Positions 9,428 to 17,149 of a DNA stretch of 64,000 bases are shown in pieces (the first letter of the stretch is position 1; each line of letters begins with the position of its first letter). Below the pieces are notes generated by a model, which worked only from the letters and a program-made list of their open reading frames with translations, had not been told where the DNA came from and did not search any database. The translations under genes and the position numbers were made by a program. The stretch lies in the NCBI RefSeq assembly GCF_003344865.1, contig NZ_CP031165.1, positions 3,725,910-3,789,909 of the forward strand. The letters run 5' to 3'. The stretch is from Euzebya pacifica (GTDB lineage: Bacteria; Actinomycetota; Nitriliruptoria; Euzebyales; Euzebyaceae).

Positions 9428-9453
9428 TTCGGCTACTTAACTTAGTTGCCGAA
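9428..9453 (-). promoter_or_regulatory. Operator candidate in front of the ROK operon
   Basis: The AT-rich patch upstream of the ROK gene contains inverted arms TTCGGC (9428-9433) and GCCGAA (9448-9453), separated by 14 bp. It also has a direct repeat of ACTTAA (9435-9440 and 9453-9458). It is one of the few AT-rich stretches here and lies just before the GTG. Binding by the adjacent ROK protein is inferred. Confidence 0.6.
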
Positions 9454-9495
9454 CTTAAAGAGGAGGACGGTCGGTGTCAAGCCGAAAACGTCCGA

Positions 9496-9523
9496 CGGCC
9501 GTGCTCCTCGAGGAGCACGGCCG
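9496..9523 (-). terminator. Perfect 28-bp palindrome, probable terminator
   Basis: Arms of 14 bp (GACGGCC-type sequence ending CTC / GAG) form an uninterrupted palindrome centred at 9509/9510. It lies 33 bp past the stop of the flavoprotein gene and before the ROK promoter, so it most likely ends the flavoprotein transcript. There is no T-run, as is usual in GC-rich actinobacteria. Confidence 0.55.
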
Positions 9524-9555
9524 CCCGGCGGCTGTCAAGCGGGACCGCACCGCGG

Positions 9556-10956
9556 TCACATCCCGTAGGCCTCCAGGAACCGCAGCCAGATCTCCGACAT
9601 CGTGGGGTAGGCCGGGACGGCGTGCCACAGCCGGTCCAGCGGGACCTCCCCGACGATCGCGATCGTCGCGGCGTGCAACATCTCACCGACGTGCGGGCCG
9701 ACGAACGTGGCGCCCACGATGACCCGCCGGTCGGCGTCGATGACCAGCTGGCTGGTGCCGCTGATGCCCTGCCCCGTGGTCGCCGCACCCGCGGTGTGGC
9801 CCATGTCGTAGCGCACGGTGTCGACGTTGTCGTAGCGCTCACGAGCCTCGGCTTCGGTCATCCCCACCGCCGCGATCTGCGGATCGGTGAAGACCACCCG
9901 CGGGACGGCGGTGTGGTCGGCCCACGCGCCGCGCCCCACGTCCTTGCCGCCGATGTGGTCGCCGGCGATGCGTGCTTGGTACTTGCCCTGGTGGGTCAGC
10001 AGGGCGCGGCCGTTGGCGTCGCCGACGACGTACAGCCACCCACCGTCCACGCCGGTCGCACGCAGGTTGTCGTCCACCTCGACATACCGACCGGGCTCCA
10101 GGCCGACGGTGTCCAGGCCCAGGTCGTCGGTCAACGGCCGCCTGCCGACGGCGACAAGGATCTCGTCACCGGTCACGGTCCGGCCGTCCTCCAGGGTCGC
10201 GGTGACGGGGGCGTCGTCGGCGGCCCGTTCGGCCTTCACCATCCGGGCGCCGGTGATGACCGTGATCCCCATCTCCTCCAGCGCGTCCTGGAGCTCCGCG
10301 CCCGCGAAGTCCTCCTCCCGGGGGATCAGGCGGTCGGCCATCTCCACGATGGTGACCTCCTCACTGCCCAACCAGCGCATGGCCTGGGCCATCTCCACCC
10401 CGATGACCCCGCCACCCAGCACGATCAAGCGGGCGGGGACCTCCTTGGCCTGGGTCACGTCGCGGTTGGTCCAGCTCCGGATCTCGCGCAGCCCGTCGAT
10501 GGGGGGCACCGCCGCGCCGGTGCCCACGCCGATGATCACACCCTTCTCCGCGACCAGCGTGCGGACGCTGCCGTCCTCGGCGGTGACCTCGACGGTCCGC
10601 TCCCCCGCCAGCCGGCCGTGACCGCGGACCAGGTCCATGCCGGCGGAGTCCACCCATTCGACCTGGCCCGAGTCGTCGAGGCCCGCGCTGAGGGAGTCCC
10701 GTCGGGCCAGCGCCTCGTCGACGTCGATCTCGCCCGTGATGGCAGCCCGCGCACCGGGAACCCGCCGGAGCGCCGCAAGCGCCTCGCCCGGGCGCAGCAG
10801 GGCCTTGGACGGCATGCAGCCCCAGTAGGAGCACTCGCCGCCCACCAGCTCCTTCTCGACGATGGCGACGCGCAGTCCGGCCTTCACCGCCCGGTCCCCT
10901 GCGTTCTCTCCGGCCGGCCCTGCGCCGATGACGACGACGTCGTAGGTCTCGTTCAC
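9556..10956 (-). CDS. FAD-dependent pyridine nucleotide-disulfide oxidoreductase, lipoamide dehydrogenase-like
   Basis: Flavoprotein disulfide reductase of 466 residues. The FAD-binding motif GAGPAGENAG starts at residue 11, the redox pair is Cys42 and Cys47 in GGECSYWGCMPSK, and the NAD(P)-binding motif GGGVIGVEMAQ lies near 180. The dimerisation domain ends with a motif resembling the active-site loop of lipoamide dehydrogenase, but the expected His of the H-x-P-T-x-S-E signature is Tyr here (AYPTMSE). So it may not be a true E3 subunit; a quinone reductase or other NAD(P)H oxidoreductase is possible. GTG at 10956 follows GAGGAG. No 2-oxoacid dehydrogenase genes lie nearby. Confidence 0.85.
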   Translation of the reverse strand: MNETYDVVVIGAGPAGENAGDRAVKAGLRVAIVEKELVGGECSYWGCMPSKALLRPGEALAALRRVPGARAAITGEIDVDEALARRDSLSAGLDDSGQVEWVDSAGMDLVRGHGRLAGERTVEVTAEDGSVRTLVAEKGVIIGVGTGAAVPPIDGLREIRSWTNRDVTQAKEVPARLIVLGGGVIGVEMAQAMRWLGSEEVTIVEMADRLIPREEDFAGAELQDALEEMGITVITGARMVKAERAADDAPVTATLEDGRTVTGDEILVAVGRRPLTDDLGLDTVGLEPGRYVEVDDNLRATGVDGGWLYVVGDANGRALLTHQGKYQARIAGDHIGGKDVGRGAWADHTAVPRVVFTDPQIAAVGMTEAEARERYDNVDTVRYDMGHTAGAATTGQGISGTSQLVIDADRRVIVGATFVGPHVGEMLHAATIAIVGEVPLDRLWHAVPAYPTMSEIWLRFLEAYGM

Positions 10957-11266
10957 TGGGTGCTCCTCACCATCGCGGGTTGACTGCAGAACCAACCGCC
11001 CAGCCCCTCGGGATGTTCCGTCGGACGAACCCCGAATGCACACGAAAACGAGTAAGGCCCCGGCGCGGTCCGCAGGGACCGACTTGCCGGAGCCTTATCG
11101 GTTACTTCCCAGGTCGTCGACTTCTCGTATCGACCGCGTTGTCCATGGCCGTGGGCGGAGCCCTGAGCGACTCCTGTTCGGTACGATGCTCGAGGGGATC
11201 AACCTCGTTCTCGACTGGCTCGAACCTACCACGACCACCGATCGTTGGGAACCCCCAACCCGTACA
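10957..11266. other. 310-bp divergent intergenic region with strong hairpin
   Basis: This gap between the flavoprotein and sensor-kinase genes holds a three-part hairpin at 11053-11097: TAAGGC/GCCTTA, CCGG(C)/GCCGG and an inner GGTCC/GGACC. A smaller GTTGGG/CCCAAC hairpin (about 11244-11259) sits just before the kinase start. TACAAT at 11263-11268 overlaps the proposed start ATG and could be a -10 box for a shorter start. No coding region is supported here. Confidence 0.45.
11053..11097. terminator. Three-tier imperfect hairpin in divergent region
   Basis: Outer stem TAAGGC (11053-11058) pairs with GCCTTA (11092-11097); CCGGC/GCCGG continues it with one unpaired base; an inner GGTCC/GGACC stem closes the loop. 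No T-run follows on either strand. It may be a terminator relic, an attenuator in the kinase leader, or a protein-binding site. Confidence 0.4.
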
Positions 11267-13045
11267 ATGACGCCCTTGATGAATGCTGTTCACCAGCCGG
11301 TCGTCCTGAAGCCCCTGTTGGCGACCCTCCTGGTCCTCGCCGTGCTGCTCGGGCCGGCGTGTTCCTCGGCGCCACCCGACGACCTGCTGACCGTCGCCCA
11401 GCGGGACTGGCTGGCCACCGACGGACCGATCCGTGTGGCGGCCGTCAGCACGATCGCCCCCGCTGCGGTCGTGGTCGATGGCGTCGCGAGCGGCGGGTGG
11501 GCGGTGGCGCTGACGGAGCTGATGGCCCTGAAGGTCGGCGCAACCGTGGAGATGGTGGTCTTCGCCGACGTCGACGACGCCGTGCAGGCGTTGGAGGACG
11601 GGGATGTCGACGCCATCGCGGGCCTCGGCGCACGTCCTGACCTCGTCACCTTCGCCGAGCCCATCGAGACGCTGGCGTACTCCCCCATCGCCTTCGCCGT
11701 GGGTCCCGAGGCCACCGACATCGTCTCCGCTGCCGACCTCGAGGGTCGGACCGTGACGACGATCCCCGGGTCGGTGATCGAGGAACAGCTGCTGGCCGAC
11801 CACCCCGAACTCCGCTACGTCCCCTCCTCCTCCATCCCGGACGCGGTCGACGCCGTCCACGACGGCACGGTCGACCTGTGGGCGGGGCCGCTCGCGCTGA
11901 CCACCCACGTGCTGCGGCAGCAGCAGCGCGACACGTTCCGGGTCGTCGGCGAGCCGATCAGCATCGCGGAGGTCACGACCTGGGGCCGGTCGAACTCGCT
12001 GCCCCTGGAGATCCTCGCCGCCGGCCGCACGCTGCTCTCCCGCACCGAGATGTCGGTCATCCACGTCCAGTGGACGGGGTTCGACCTCACTGATCCCGAC
12101 CAGCGGGAGCTGCCGCCGTGGCTGGTCCCGCTTCTCTGGGCGGGCCTGGCGCTGCTGCTCGCCTTCGCGGGTGGCGTGGCCCTGCTGCGCCATCAGGTCC
12201 GGGCCCGAACCGCCCAGCTCGCCGCGTTGAACGACGAGCTGGAGGGGACGGTCGCCCACCGAACCCAGGCGTTGCGGGACCAGTCCGTCGAGCTGTCGGA
12301 GGCCAACGCCAACCTGCTGCGGTCCAACGATGCGCTGGCCAGGTTCGCCCGGCGCGTGGCCCACGACATCCGTGGCCCGCTGGCCGCCATCAAGGGGTTC
12401 GCGCAGATGGCCGCACGGGAGGACATCAGCCCGTCCGTGCGACGGACCAGCCTGCAGACCATCCAGTCCAGCGCGACCACGCTCGCGGACCTCGTGGCGG
12501 AGATGCTGGCCGACGCCCGAGCAGTCGTGCCCAACGCGGAGGCGCCGATCCCGCTCGACGAGCTGCGAACCTGGTTGATCGACTTCACCGCCCTCCAGGC
12601 AGGTCGAGTCGGCGGCACCGTCACGCTCGACAGCGACCACGACCTCGTCGATGCGCCCGTGGCGACGCTCAAGCAGCTGCTGGTCAACCTCGTCGGCAAC
12701 GCCCTGAAGCACGGCGGACGGCACGGCATCAGGGTGGCGGTGGCGATGAAGCGGACCGAGAGCACGTCCCCCTGGTGGACCGTCACGGTCGATGACGACG
12801 GCCAGGGAATCCCCGAGGACCAGCGGGAGCTCGTGTTCGTGTCGGGCTACCGCACCCCCACCGCCTCGGAGATGGGCTCCGGGCTGGGGCTCGCGGCCTG
12901 TCGGGAGGCCGTCCGGGGGCACGGCGGGACGATCGTGGCGGCCCGGTCCCCGGCGGGCGGAACGCGGATCAGGTTCACCCTGCCCGTGACCGAGGCACCC
13001 GACGAGGCGCGACCCGAGGACGTCGCCGAGCTGGACCTCGGCTGA
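11267..13045 (+). CDS. Sensor histidine kinase with periplasmic solute-binding domain
   Basis: Orphan membrane kinase of about 592 residues. After an N-terminal signal/anchor (hydrophobic residues ~13-31, ending GPACSS) comes a periplasmic SBP_bac_3-like domain, about residues 50-275. One transmembrane helix (WLVPLLWAGLALLLAF, ~284-306) is followed by a short coiled coil, a HisKA domain with phospho-acceptor His366 in VAHDIRGPLAAIKGF, and a HATPase domain with N-box LVNLVGNALKHG, G1 DDDGQGIP and G2 GSGLGLA. The periplasmic part probably senses an amino-acid-like or other small solute. No response regulator is adjacent. ATG 11267 is preferred over 11279 or the far-upstream starts, because the signal sequence begins there; the exact start is uncertain. 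Confidence 0.88.
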   Translation: MTPLMNAVHQPVVLKPLLATLLVLAVLLGPACSSAPPDDLLTVAQRDWLATDGPIRVAAVSTIAPAAVVVDGVASGGWAVALTELMALKVGATVEMVVFADVDDAVQALEDGDVDAIAGLGARPDLVTFAEPIETLAYSPIAFAVGPEATDIVSAADLEGRTVTTIPGSVIEEQLLADHPELRYVPSSSIPDAVDAVHDGTVDLWAGPLALTTHVLRQQQRDTFRVVGEPISIAEVTTWGRSNSLPLEILAAGRTLLSRTEMSVIHVQWTGFDLTDPDQRELPPWLVPLLWAGLALLLAFAGGVALLRHQVRARTAQLAALNDELEGTVAHRTQALRDQSVELSEANANLLRSNDALARFARRVAHDIRGPLAAIKGFAQMAAREDISPSVRRTSLQTIQSSATTLADLVAEMLADARAVVPNAEAPIPLDELRTWLIDFTALQAGRVGGTVTLDSDHDLVDAPVATLKQLLVNLVGNALKHGGRHGIRVAVAMKRTESTSPWWTVTVDDDGQGIPEDQRELVFVSGYRTPTASEMGSGLGLAACREAVRGHGGTIVAARSPAGGTRIRFTLPVTEAPDEARPEDVAELDLG

Positions 13046-13051
13046 GCCGGG

Positions 13052-14005
13052 TCAGCCGGTCAGCAACGCCTGCCCGAGGGAGCGCTCGGCTTCCCGCGCA
13101 CCGCCCAACCAGGCGTCGTCGGCCATCGCACGGCGGAGGAAGAGGTGGGGGTCGGCCTCCCAGGTGATGCCGATGCCACCGTGCACCTGCATGCCCCGCT
13201 CGGCGGCGTATATCGCGGCGTTGCCTGCCTTCGCGGTGGCCGCGTCGACCGCCGCGGCGGCGTCCCCCGCGCCCTCCTCCGTTGCCCAGCAGGCGTAGAG
13301 GGCCAACGACCAGGCCAGCTCGACATGGGTCCACGCCTCGGCCAGCTGGTGGCTGACGCCCTGGAAGACGCCGATGACCTTGCCGAACTGCTCGCGCTGG
13401 GTGGCGTGGCCGATGGCACGTTCGATCGCGCCCAGCCCCGTGCCGCACAGACCGGCGGCGACGAGCGCCCGGGCCCGGGACACGCCAGCGCGACCACCCG
13501 TTGCCGCGGTCACGGACGGGGCGCCGAGGGTCAGCTCGCCGATCGAGCGGGTGCGGTCCATCGGCGCGTGGAGCGTCACGTCGAGGACCGGCGCGACCGC
13601 CAGCTCGTCCCCGGTGACGGTGACCGCGTGGGTGGCGGTGGCGGCGTCGCGCACCAGCCCGCCGGTCGACAGGACCCAGCGCGCGCCGGGCGACAACCCC
13701 TCCCCCACGTCCACGCCGGCGGCCACGGCCGCCTGCAGGGCCAGCTGGTGGCTGACCCACGGGGTCGGGCAGACGGTCCGGCCGAGCTCTCGGGCCACGA
13801 TCGCGAGGTCGATCAGCGAGCCGCCCGCGCCCCCGTCCTGCTCGTCGATGCCGAGGCCGTTGAACCCGTCGAACAGGTCCTCGGTCGGCCGCGCGGGCAC
13901 GTCCCCGCCGTCGAGGGTCGTCCGGGCGTCCACCAGGCCGCTGGCGGCCAGGGCCTGGGCCGCTTCGGCCAGGGCTTGCTGTTCCTCGGTGAGCACTGCG
14001 TCCAT
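13052..14005 (-). CDS. Acyl-CoA dehydrogenase, small (FadE) subunit
   Basis: Flavin-dependent acyl-CoA dehydrogenase-like protein of 317 residues, shorter than the ~380 of homotetrameric enzymes. It keeps the C-terminal four-helix region: QREQFGKVIGVFQGVSHQLAEA and QVHGGIGITWEADPHLFLRRA. In mycobacteria, paired FadE proteins of unequal length form alpha2beta2 enzymes acting on sterol side chains; a like pairing with the next gene upstream (14034-15194) is inferred. The ATG at 14005 follows GAAGGAA. The substrate is unknown. Cotranscription with the larger subunit is likely: same strand, 28-bp gap. Confidence 0.9.
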   Translation of the reverse strand: MDAVLTEEQQALAEAAQALAASGLVDARTTLDGGDVPARPTEDLFDGFNGLGIDEQDGGAGGSLIDLAIVARELGRTVCPTPWVSHQLALQAAVAAGVDVGEGLSPGARWVLSTGGLVRDAATATHAVTVTGDELAVAPVLDVTLHAPMDRTRSIGELTLGAPSVTAATGGRAGVSRARALVAAGLCGTGLGAIERAIGHATQREQFGKVIGVFQGVSHQLAEAWTHVELAWSLALYACWATEEGAGDAAAAVDAATAKAGNAAIYAAERGMQVHGGIGITWEADPHLFLRRAMADDAWLGGAREAERSLGQALLTG

Positions 14006-14033
14006 CGGTGTGTTCCTTCGTCGCTGGCGGTCG

Positions 14034-15194
14034 CTACCGGGACCGGGGCAGGCCGAGCACGCGCTCGGCGATGATCGAGCGCTGGACCTCGTCGGTCCCA
14101 CCCTCCACGGAGTTGCCCTTCGCGCGGAGGAAGTCCGAGACCCACGCCGCGTCGTCGACCGCGTCGGTCGTGACCCCGGCGTCGCCTCCCAGGCTGACGG
14201 CCAGCCGGGTCATCGCCTGCATCGTCTGTGCCCATGCCAGCTTGACCGCCGAGCCGTCGCCCCCCGGGGCGTTGCCGTGGGACAGTGCCGACATCTGCCG
14301 CATCGTGGTCAGCGACAGCGACCGGACGTCGGCGGCCAGGCGGCCGATCTCGCGCTGCACGTCGGCGTCGTCGGCCAGGCCCGCGTCGCGCACGCGGACG
14401 ATCAGGCGCTCCAGCGCCGCCTCGGCCTCGGCCGATGTGGCGAAGGCCAGCGACCCCCGCTCGAAGGAGAGGGTGGTCAGTGCCACCCGCCAGCCGTCCC
14501 CGAGCTCGCCGAGCACCCGGTCCTCGGGGACGTGGACGTCGTCGAGGAACATCTCGTTGAAGTCGGCGTCCCCGTTGATCATCACCAGCGGTCGGACGTC
14601 GATGTCGTCGGTGTCGGCCAGGAAGTACGTGATGCCCTTGTGCTTGCTGCCGGTTTCCTCGGTGGTGGAGGTGCGGGCCAGCAGCATGCACCGGTTCGCG
14701 GCGTGGGCGAAGGACGTCCAGACCTTCTGACCGTTGACGACCCAACCGCCGTCGACGCGCTCGGCCCGGCTGCGCAGGCCGGCAAGGTCGCTGCCGGCGC
14801 CGGGCTCGGAGAAGCCCTGGCACCAGATGTCGTCGCCGTTGAGGATCCGTGGCAGGTAGCGGTCGCGCTGCGCCTGGGTGCCGTGCACGAGGATCGTCGG
14901 ACCGGCCAGCAGGATCCCGAGCATGTTGATGCCCACGGGCGCGTGCCGGCGGGCTGACTCGGCGTTGAAGATCCCCTCGTAGGCGATCGGCAGCTCCTTG
15001 CCTCCGTAGGCCTTGGGCCAGGTGATCCCCAGCCAGCCGCCCTCCGCGAGCTGCTCCTGCCACCAGCGCGAGTTGACCGTCTTCTCGGCGTGGTCAGCCG
15101 GGTGCTGATGGGGCACCCGGGTCAGGGTGTCGGCGATCCACCCGGCCGCCTCCTTGCGGAACGCCGCTTCCTCCGCGGTGTCGCGGAAATCCAT
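14034..15194 (-). CDS. Acyl-CoA dehydrogenase, large (FadE) subunit
   Basis: Acyl-CoA dehydrogenase of 386 residues that introduces the alpha-beta double bond in an acyl-CoA. It has the N-terminal helical domain, the beta-domain with WCQGFSEPGAGSDLAGL, and the FAD-contact motif near the C-terminus, GGTDEVQRSIIAERVLGLP. The first gene of the pair, with GGAGG in front of its ATG. A perfect 12-bp palindrome (TGACTCGAGTCA) lies 31 bp upstream and looks like a repressor site. The divergence between the two subunits suggests a heteromeric enzyme for a bulky or branched substrate; which one is not clear. Confidence 0.93.
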   Translation of the reverse strand: MDFRDTAEEAAFRKEAAGWIADTLTRVPHQHPADHAEKTVNSRWWQEQLAEGGWLGITWPKAYGGKELPIAYEGIFNAESARRHAPVGINMLGILLAGPTILVHGTQAQRDRYLPRILNGDDIWCQGFSEPGAGSDLAGLRSRAERVDGGWVVNGQKVWTSFAHAANRCMLLARTSTTEETGSKHKGITYFLADTDDIDVRPLVMINGDADFNEMFLDDVHVPEDRVLGELGDGWRVALTTLSFERGSLAFATSAEAEAALERLIVRVRDAGLADDADVQREIGRLAADVRSLSLTTMRQMSALSHGNAPGGDGSAVKLAWAQTMQAMTRLAVSLGGDAGVTTDAVDDAAWVSDFLRAKGNSVEGGTDEVQRSIIAERVLGLPRSR

Positions 15195-15224
15195 CTGTGC
15201 CTCCGGGTGTTGCCGTACCAGAAC

Positions 15225-15236
15225 TGACTCGAGTCA
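15225..15236. promoter_or_regulatory. Palindromic operator candidate for the acyl-CoA dehydrogenase operon
   Basis: TGACTCGAGTCA is a perfect 12-bp palindrome 31 bp before the first dehydrogenase start codon. A closely related site, TGAGT-CGC-ACTCA, overlaps the promoter of the acyl-CoA carboxylase genes at 31420-31432. The shared motif suggests one regulator (for example TetR type) for both acyl-CoA operons; this is inference. Confidence 0.5.
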
Positions 15237-15266
15237 CCCTAGCCCAGCGACCCCGGGACACACGAA

Positions 15267-15295
15267 CGCCCGGGACCTCTTGGCGGTCCCGGGCG
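15267..15295 (-). terminator. Strong hairpin terminator after the sigma factor gene
   Basis: Perfect 11-bp arms CGCCCGGGACC (15267-15277) and GGTCCCGGGCG (15285-15295) with a 7-base loop. It lies 43 bp beyond the stop of the sigma factor gene and before the dehydrogenase promoter. Confidence 0.75.
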
Positions 15296-15338
15296 AACGA
15301 TGGCGGGTGTCGCGCGAGGCGACACCGATCTTGTTCGG

Positions 15339-16250
15339 CTAGCGGACGTCGGCGCCTGCGCCAGCCATGTCCCGACGGAGGTTCTCCAGCGCGCGGCCCT
15401 CGATCTTGCGGACCGATTCGCGGGAGATGTCGAGCTCCTTGCCGAGCGCGTCGAGCGTCAGCGGGTCACGGCCGTCGAGGCCGAACCGGCGGGTCAGCAC
15501 GTACGCGCTGCGGTCGTCGAGGTGGCCGACGGCCGAGCGCAGCTCGCCGCGGACCTCGTCCTCGGCGATCTCGGTGGTGAACGAGTCCGGCTCGACGGCG
15601 ACGAAGTCACCGAGCTCGCTGGAGTCGCTGTCGTCGCCGACCTGACGGTCGAGGGAGGCAACCGAGCGCATGTGCTCGAGGGCGTCCTCGACCTTCTCGG
15701 GGGTCAGGCGGGTGGCCTCGGCGAGCTCCTCGATCGAGGGCTCCTCGCCGTTCTCTGCCTCCAGCCGCGAGCGTGCGGCGCGGATCTTGACGACCGCGTC
15801 GTGCATGGCGACGGGGAGACGGATGGTCCGCTCGTTGGCGGCGATACCACGCTGGATCGCCTGGCGGATCCACCACGTCGCGTAGGTGGAGAACTTGAAG
15901 CCCTTGCGCCAGTCAAACTTCTCGACGGCGCGGATCAGGCCGAGGTTGCCCTCCTGGATGAGCTCGTCCAGCCCCAGCTTGGTGCGGTTGGAGAACTTGG
16001 CCGCGATGTTGACGACCAGTCGGAGGTTTGCGGATACGAAGTGGTTGAAGGCGTTCTGACCCTCGCGCACCTGGCGGTTCAGCTGCCGCAGGTCCGCGTT
16101 CTCGAACTCGCCCGACTCGAGGATGGCAGCGGCCTCGTTGCCGGCTTCGATAGCCTTGGCAAGGCGCACCTCGTCAGCGGCGGTGAGCAGGTCCACCGTG
16201 CCGAGCTCGTTGAAGTAGAGGTCCAGAAGGTCCTCCGGAACAGTCTTCAT
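15339..16250 (-). CDS. RNA polymerase sigma-70 factor (group 2-like)
   Basis: Promoter-recognition subunit of RNA polymerase, 303 residues. It holds region 1.2 at the very N-terminus (DLLDLYFNELG), the highly conserved regions 2.1-2.4 (ELIQEGNLGLIRAVEKFDWRKGFKFSTYATWWIRQAI), regions 3 and 4.1, and the 4.2 helix-turn-helix (LDISRESVRKIEGRALENLRR). Region 1.1 and the long insert of primary sigma factors are absent, so a group 2 (SigB/HrdA-like) factor is more likely than the housekeeping one. ATG 16250 starts right at region 1.2; the open frame upstream to 16445 shows no conservation. No anti-sigma gene is adjacent. Confidence 0.92.
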   Translation of the reverse strand: MKTVPEDLLDLYFNELGTVDLLTAADEVRLAKAIEAGNEAAAILESGEFENADLRQLNRQVREGQNAFNHFVSANLRLVVNIAAKFSNRTKLGLDELIQEGNLGLIRAVEKFDWRKGFKFSTYATWWIRQAIQRGIAANERTIRLPVAMHDAVVKIRAARSRLEAENGEEPSIEELAEATRLTPEKVEDALEHMRSVASLDRQVGDDSDSSELGDFVAVEPDSFTTEIAEDEVRGELRSAVGHLDDRSAYVLTRRFGLDGRDPLTLDALGKELDISRESVRKIEGRALENLRRDMAGAGADVR

Positions 16251-16498
16251 CAAGGGTCTATCAGACTCCCTCGTGGTGTGAGGCGGGTAGGATTGAGGTT
16301 GCGGGTACACGCGTACAACGCGTTCGTTGGCCCGATGCTTCCCCGTGTGCGTGATTCCCACACACATTTCCGACTCGGGTTCAGTAGGGCGGAACACTGG
16401 CGGGGCCGAGCGGATTCCGGGGGAGCCTGCTAGTTTGCAGCACAATCCTCAAAAACGCAACACGGCGGGCGCCCGCGCGTGTTGGGTACTGTGCGGGT
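16251..16498. other. Divergent promoter region between sigma factor and yqgE
   Basis: Contains GTGTG/CACAC inverted arms around 16349-16369, a repeated ACGCGT and a perfect palindrome GCGGGCGCCCGC at 16465-16476 close to the yqgE start. No convincing -35/-10 pair could be assigned. Confidence 0.3.
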
Positions 16499-17077
16499 GT
16501 GTCAGCAACGCTCCCACCCGCCCGAGGCCGTCTCGTCGTGGCGACCCCGGATCTGGAGGACCCCAACTTCGACGGAACCGTGGTGCTGCTGCTGGAGCAC
16601 GGCCCCGGCGGCGCGCTCGGCGTGGTGCTCAACCGTCCCAGCCCCCTGCCCGTCGGCGAGGCGATGACCGCGGGACCAGCCGGACCGGGTACCTCCTGGT
16701 CGGACCTGGCCACCACACCCGACGTGGTGTTCGTCGGCGGGCCGGTCCAGCCCAACGCCGTCATCGCGCTGGCCAGGGTGCCGGAGGTCAGCGACAACGA
16801 GCGGTGGGAACCGGTCTTCGGTGACGTCGGGGTGATCAACCTCGGCGACGGCCCGCTGCCCGACGTCGGACGGCTGGACGCGCTTCGCGTGTTCGCCGGC
16901 TACGCGGGATGGGGCGAGCAGCAGCTGGAGGAGGAGGTCGCCTCCGGCGCCTGGTTCGTGGTCGATGCGCACGCTGACGACGGGTTCTCCACCGATCCCG
17001 AGCTGCTGTGGCGGACCGTGCTTCGCCGGCAGGGTGGACTGTTCGTGACCGTCACCGACAACCCGGCCCTGAACTGA
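16499..17077 (+). CDS. YqgE/AlgH family protein
   Basis: Conserved protein of 192 residues with the UPF0301/AlgH fold. Typical family features are the N-terminal LVVATPDLEDPNFDGTVVLLLEH, the GALGVVLNRPS motif, VFVGGPVQPNAV and VFAGYAGWGEQQLEEEV. The biochemical role of the family is not settled; AlgH affects alginate regulation in Pseudomonas and the fold may bind nucleotides or redox partners. GTG at 16499 begins the conserved region. A short 72-base gap separates it from the TetR gene downstream. Cytoplasmic; length is as expected for the family. Confidence 0.92.
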   Translation: MSATLPPARGRLVVATPDLEDPNFDGTVVLLLEHGPGGALGVVLNRPSPLPVGEAMTAGPAGPGTSWSDLATTPDVVFVGGPVQPNAVIALARVPEVSDNERWEPVFGDVGVINLGDGPLPDVGRLDALRVFAGYAGWGEQQLEEEVASGAWFVVDAHADDGFSTDPELLWRTVLRRQGGLFVTVTDNPALN

Positions 17078-17089
17078 ACTCATCGTTCT

Positions 17090-17118
17090 GTTGCAAGGCC
17101 AACTGAACTCGGCGCAAC
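17090..17118. promoter_or_regulatory. Weak inverted repeat before the TetR gene
   Basis: GTTGC (17090-17094) and GCAAC (17114-17118) flank a 19-base spacer that includes one of two nearby AACTGAACTC copies. It could be an operator for the TetR protein, but the arms are short. Confidence 0.25.
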
Positions 17119-17149
17119 GGAATACGTGCGTTTTGTTCGCGTCGTGTCT

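Noticed and set aside
9556-10956. Mercuric reductase annotation
   Set aside because: No N-terminal heavy-metal domain and no C-terminal vicinal Cys pair; the protein ends LRFLEAYGM.
7051-10983. 1310-codon plus-strand frame across ROK, ABC and flavoprotein genes
   Set aside because: Antisense shadow created by GC-rich codon third positions; it crosses several well-supported genes on the other strand and shows no conserved motif.
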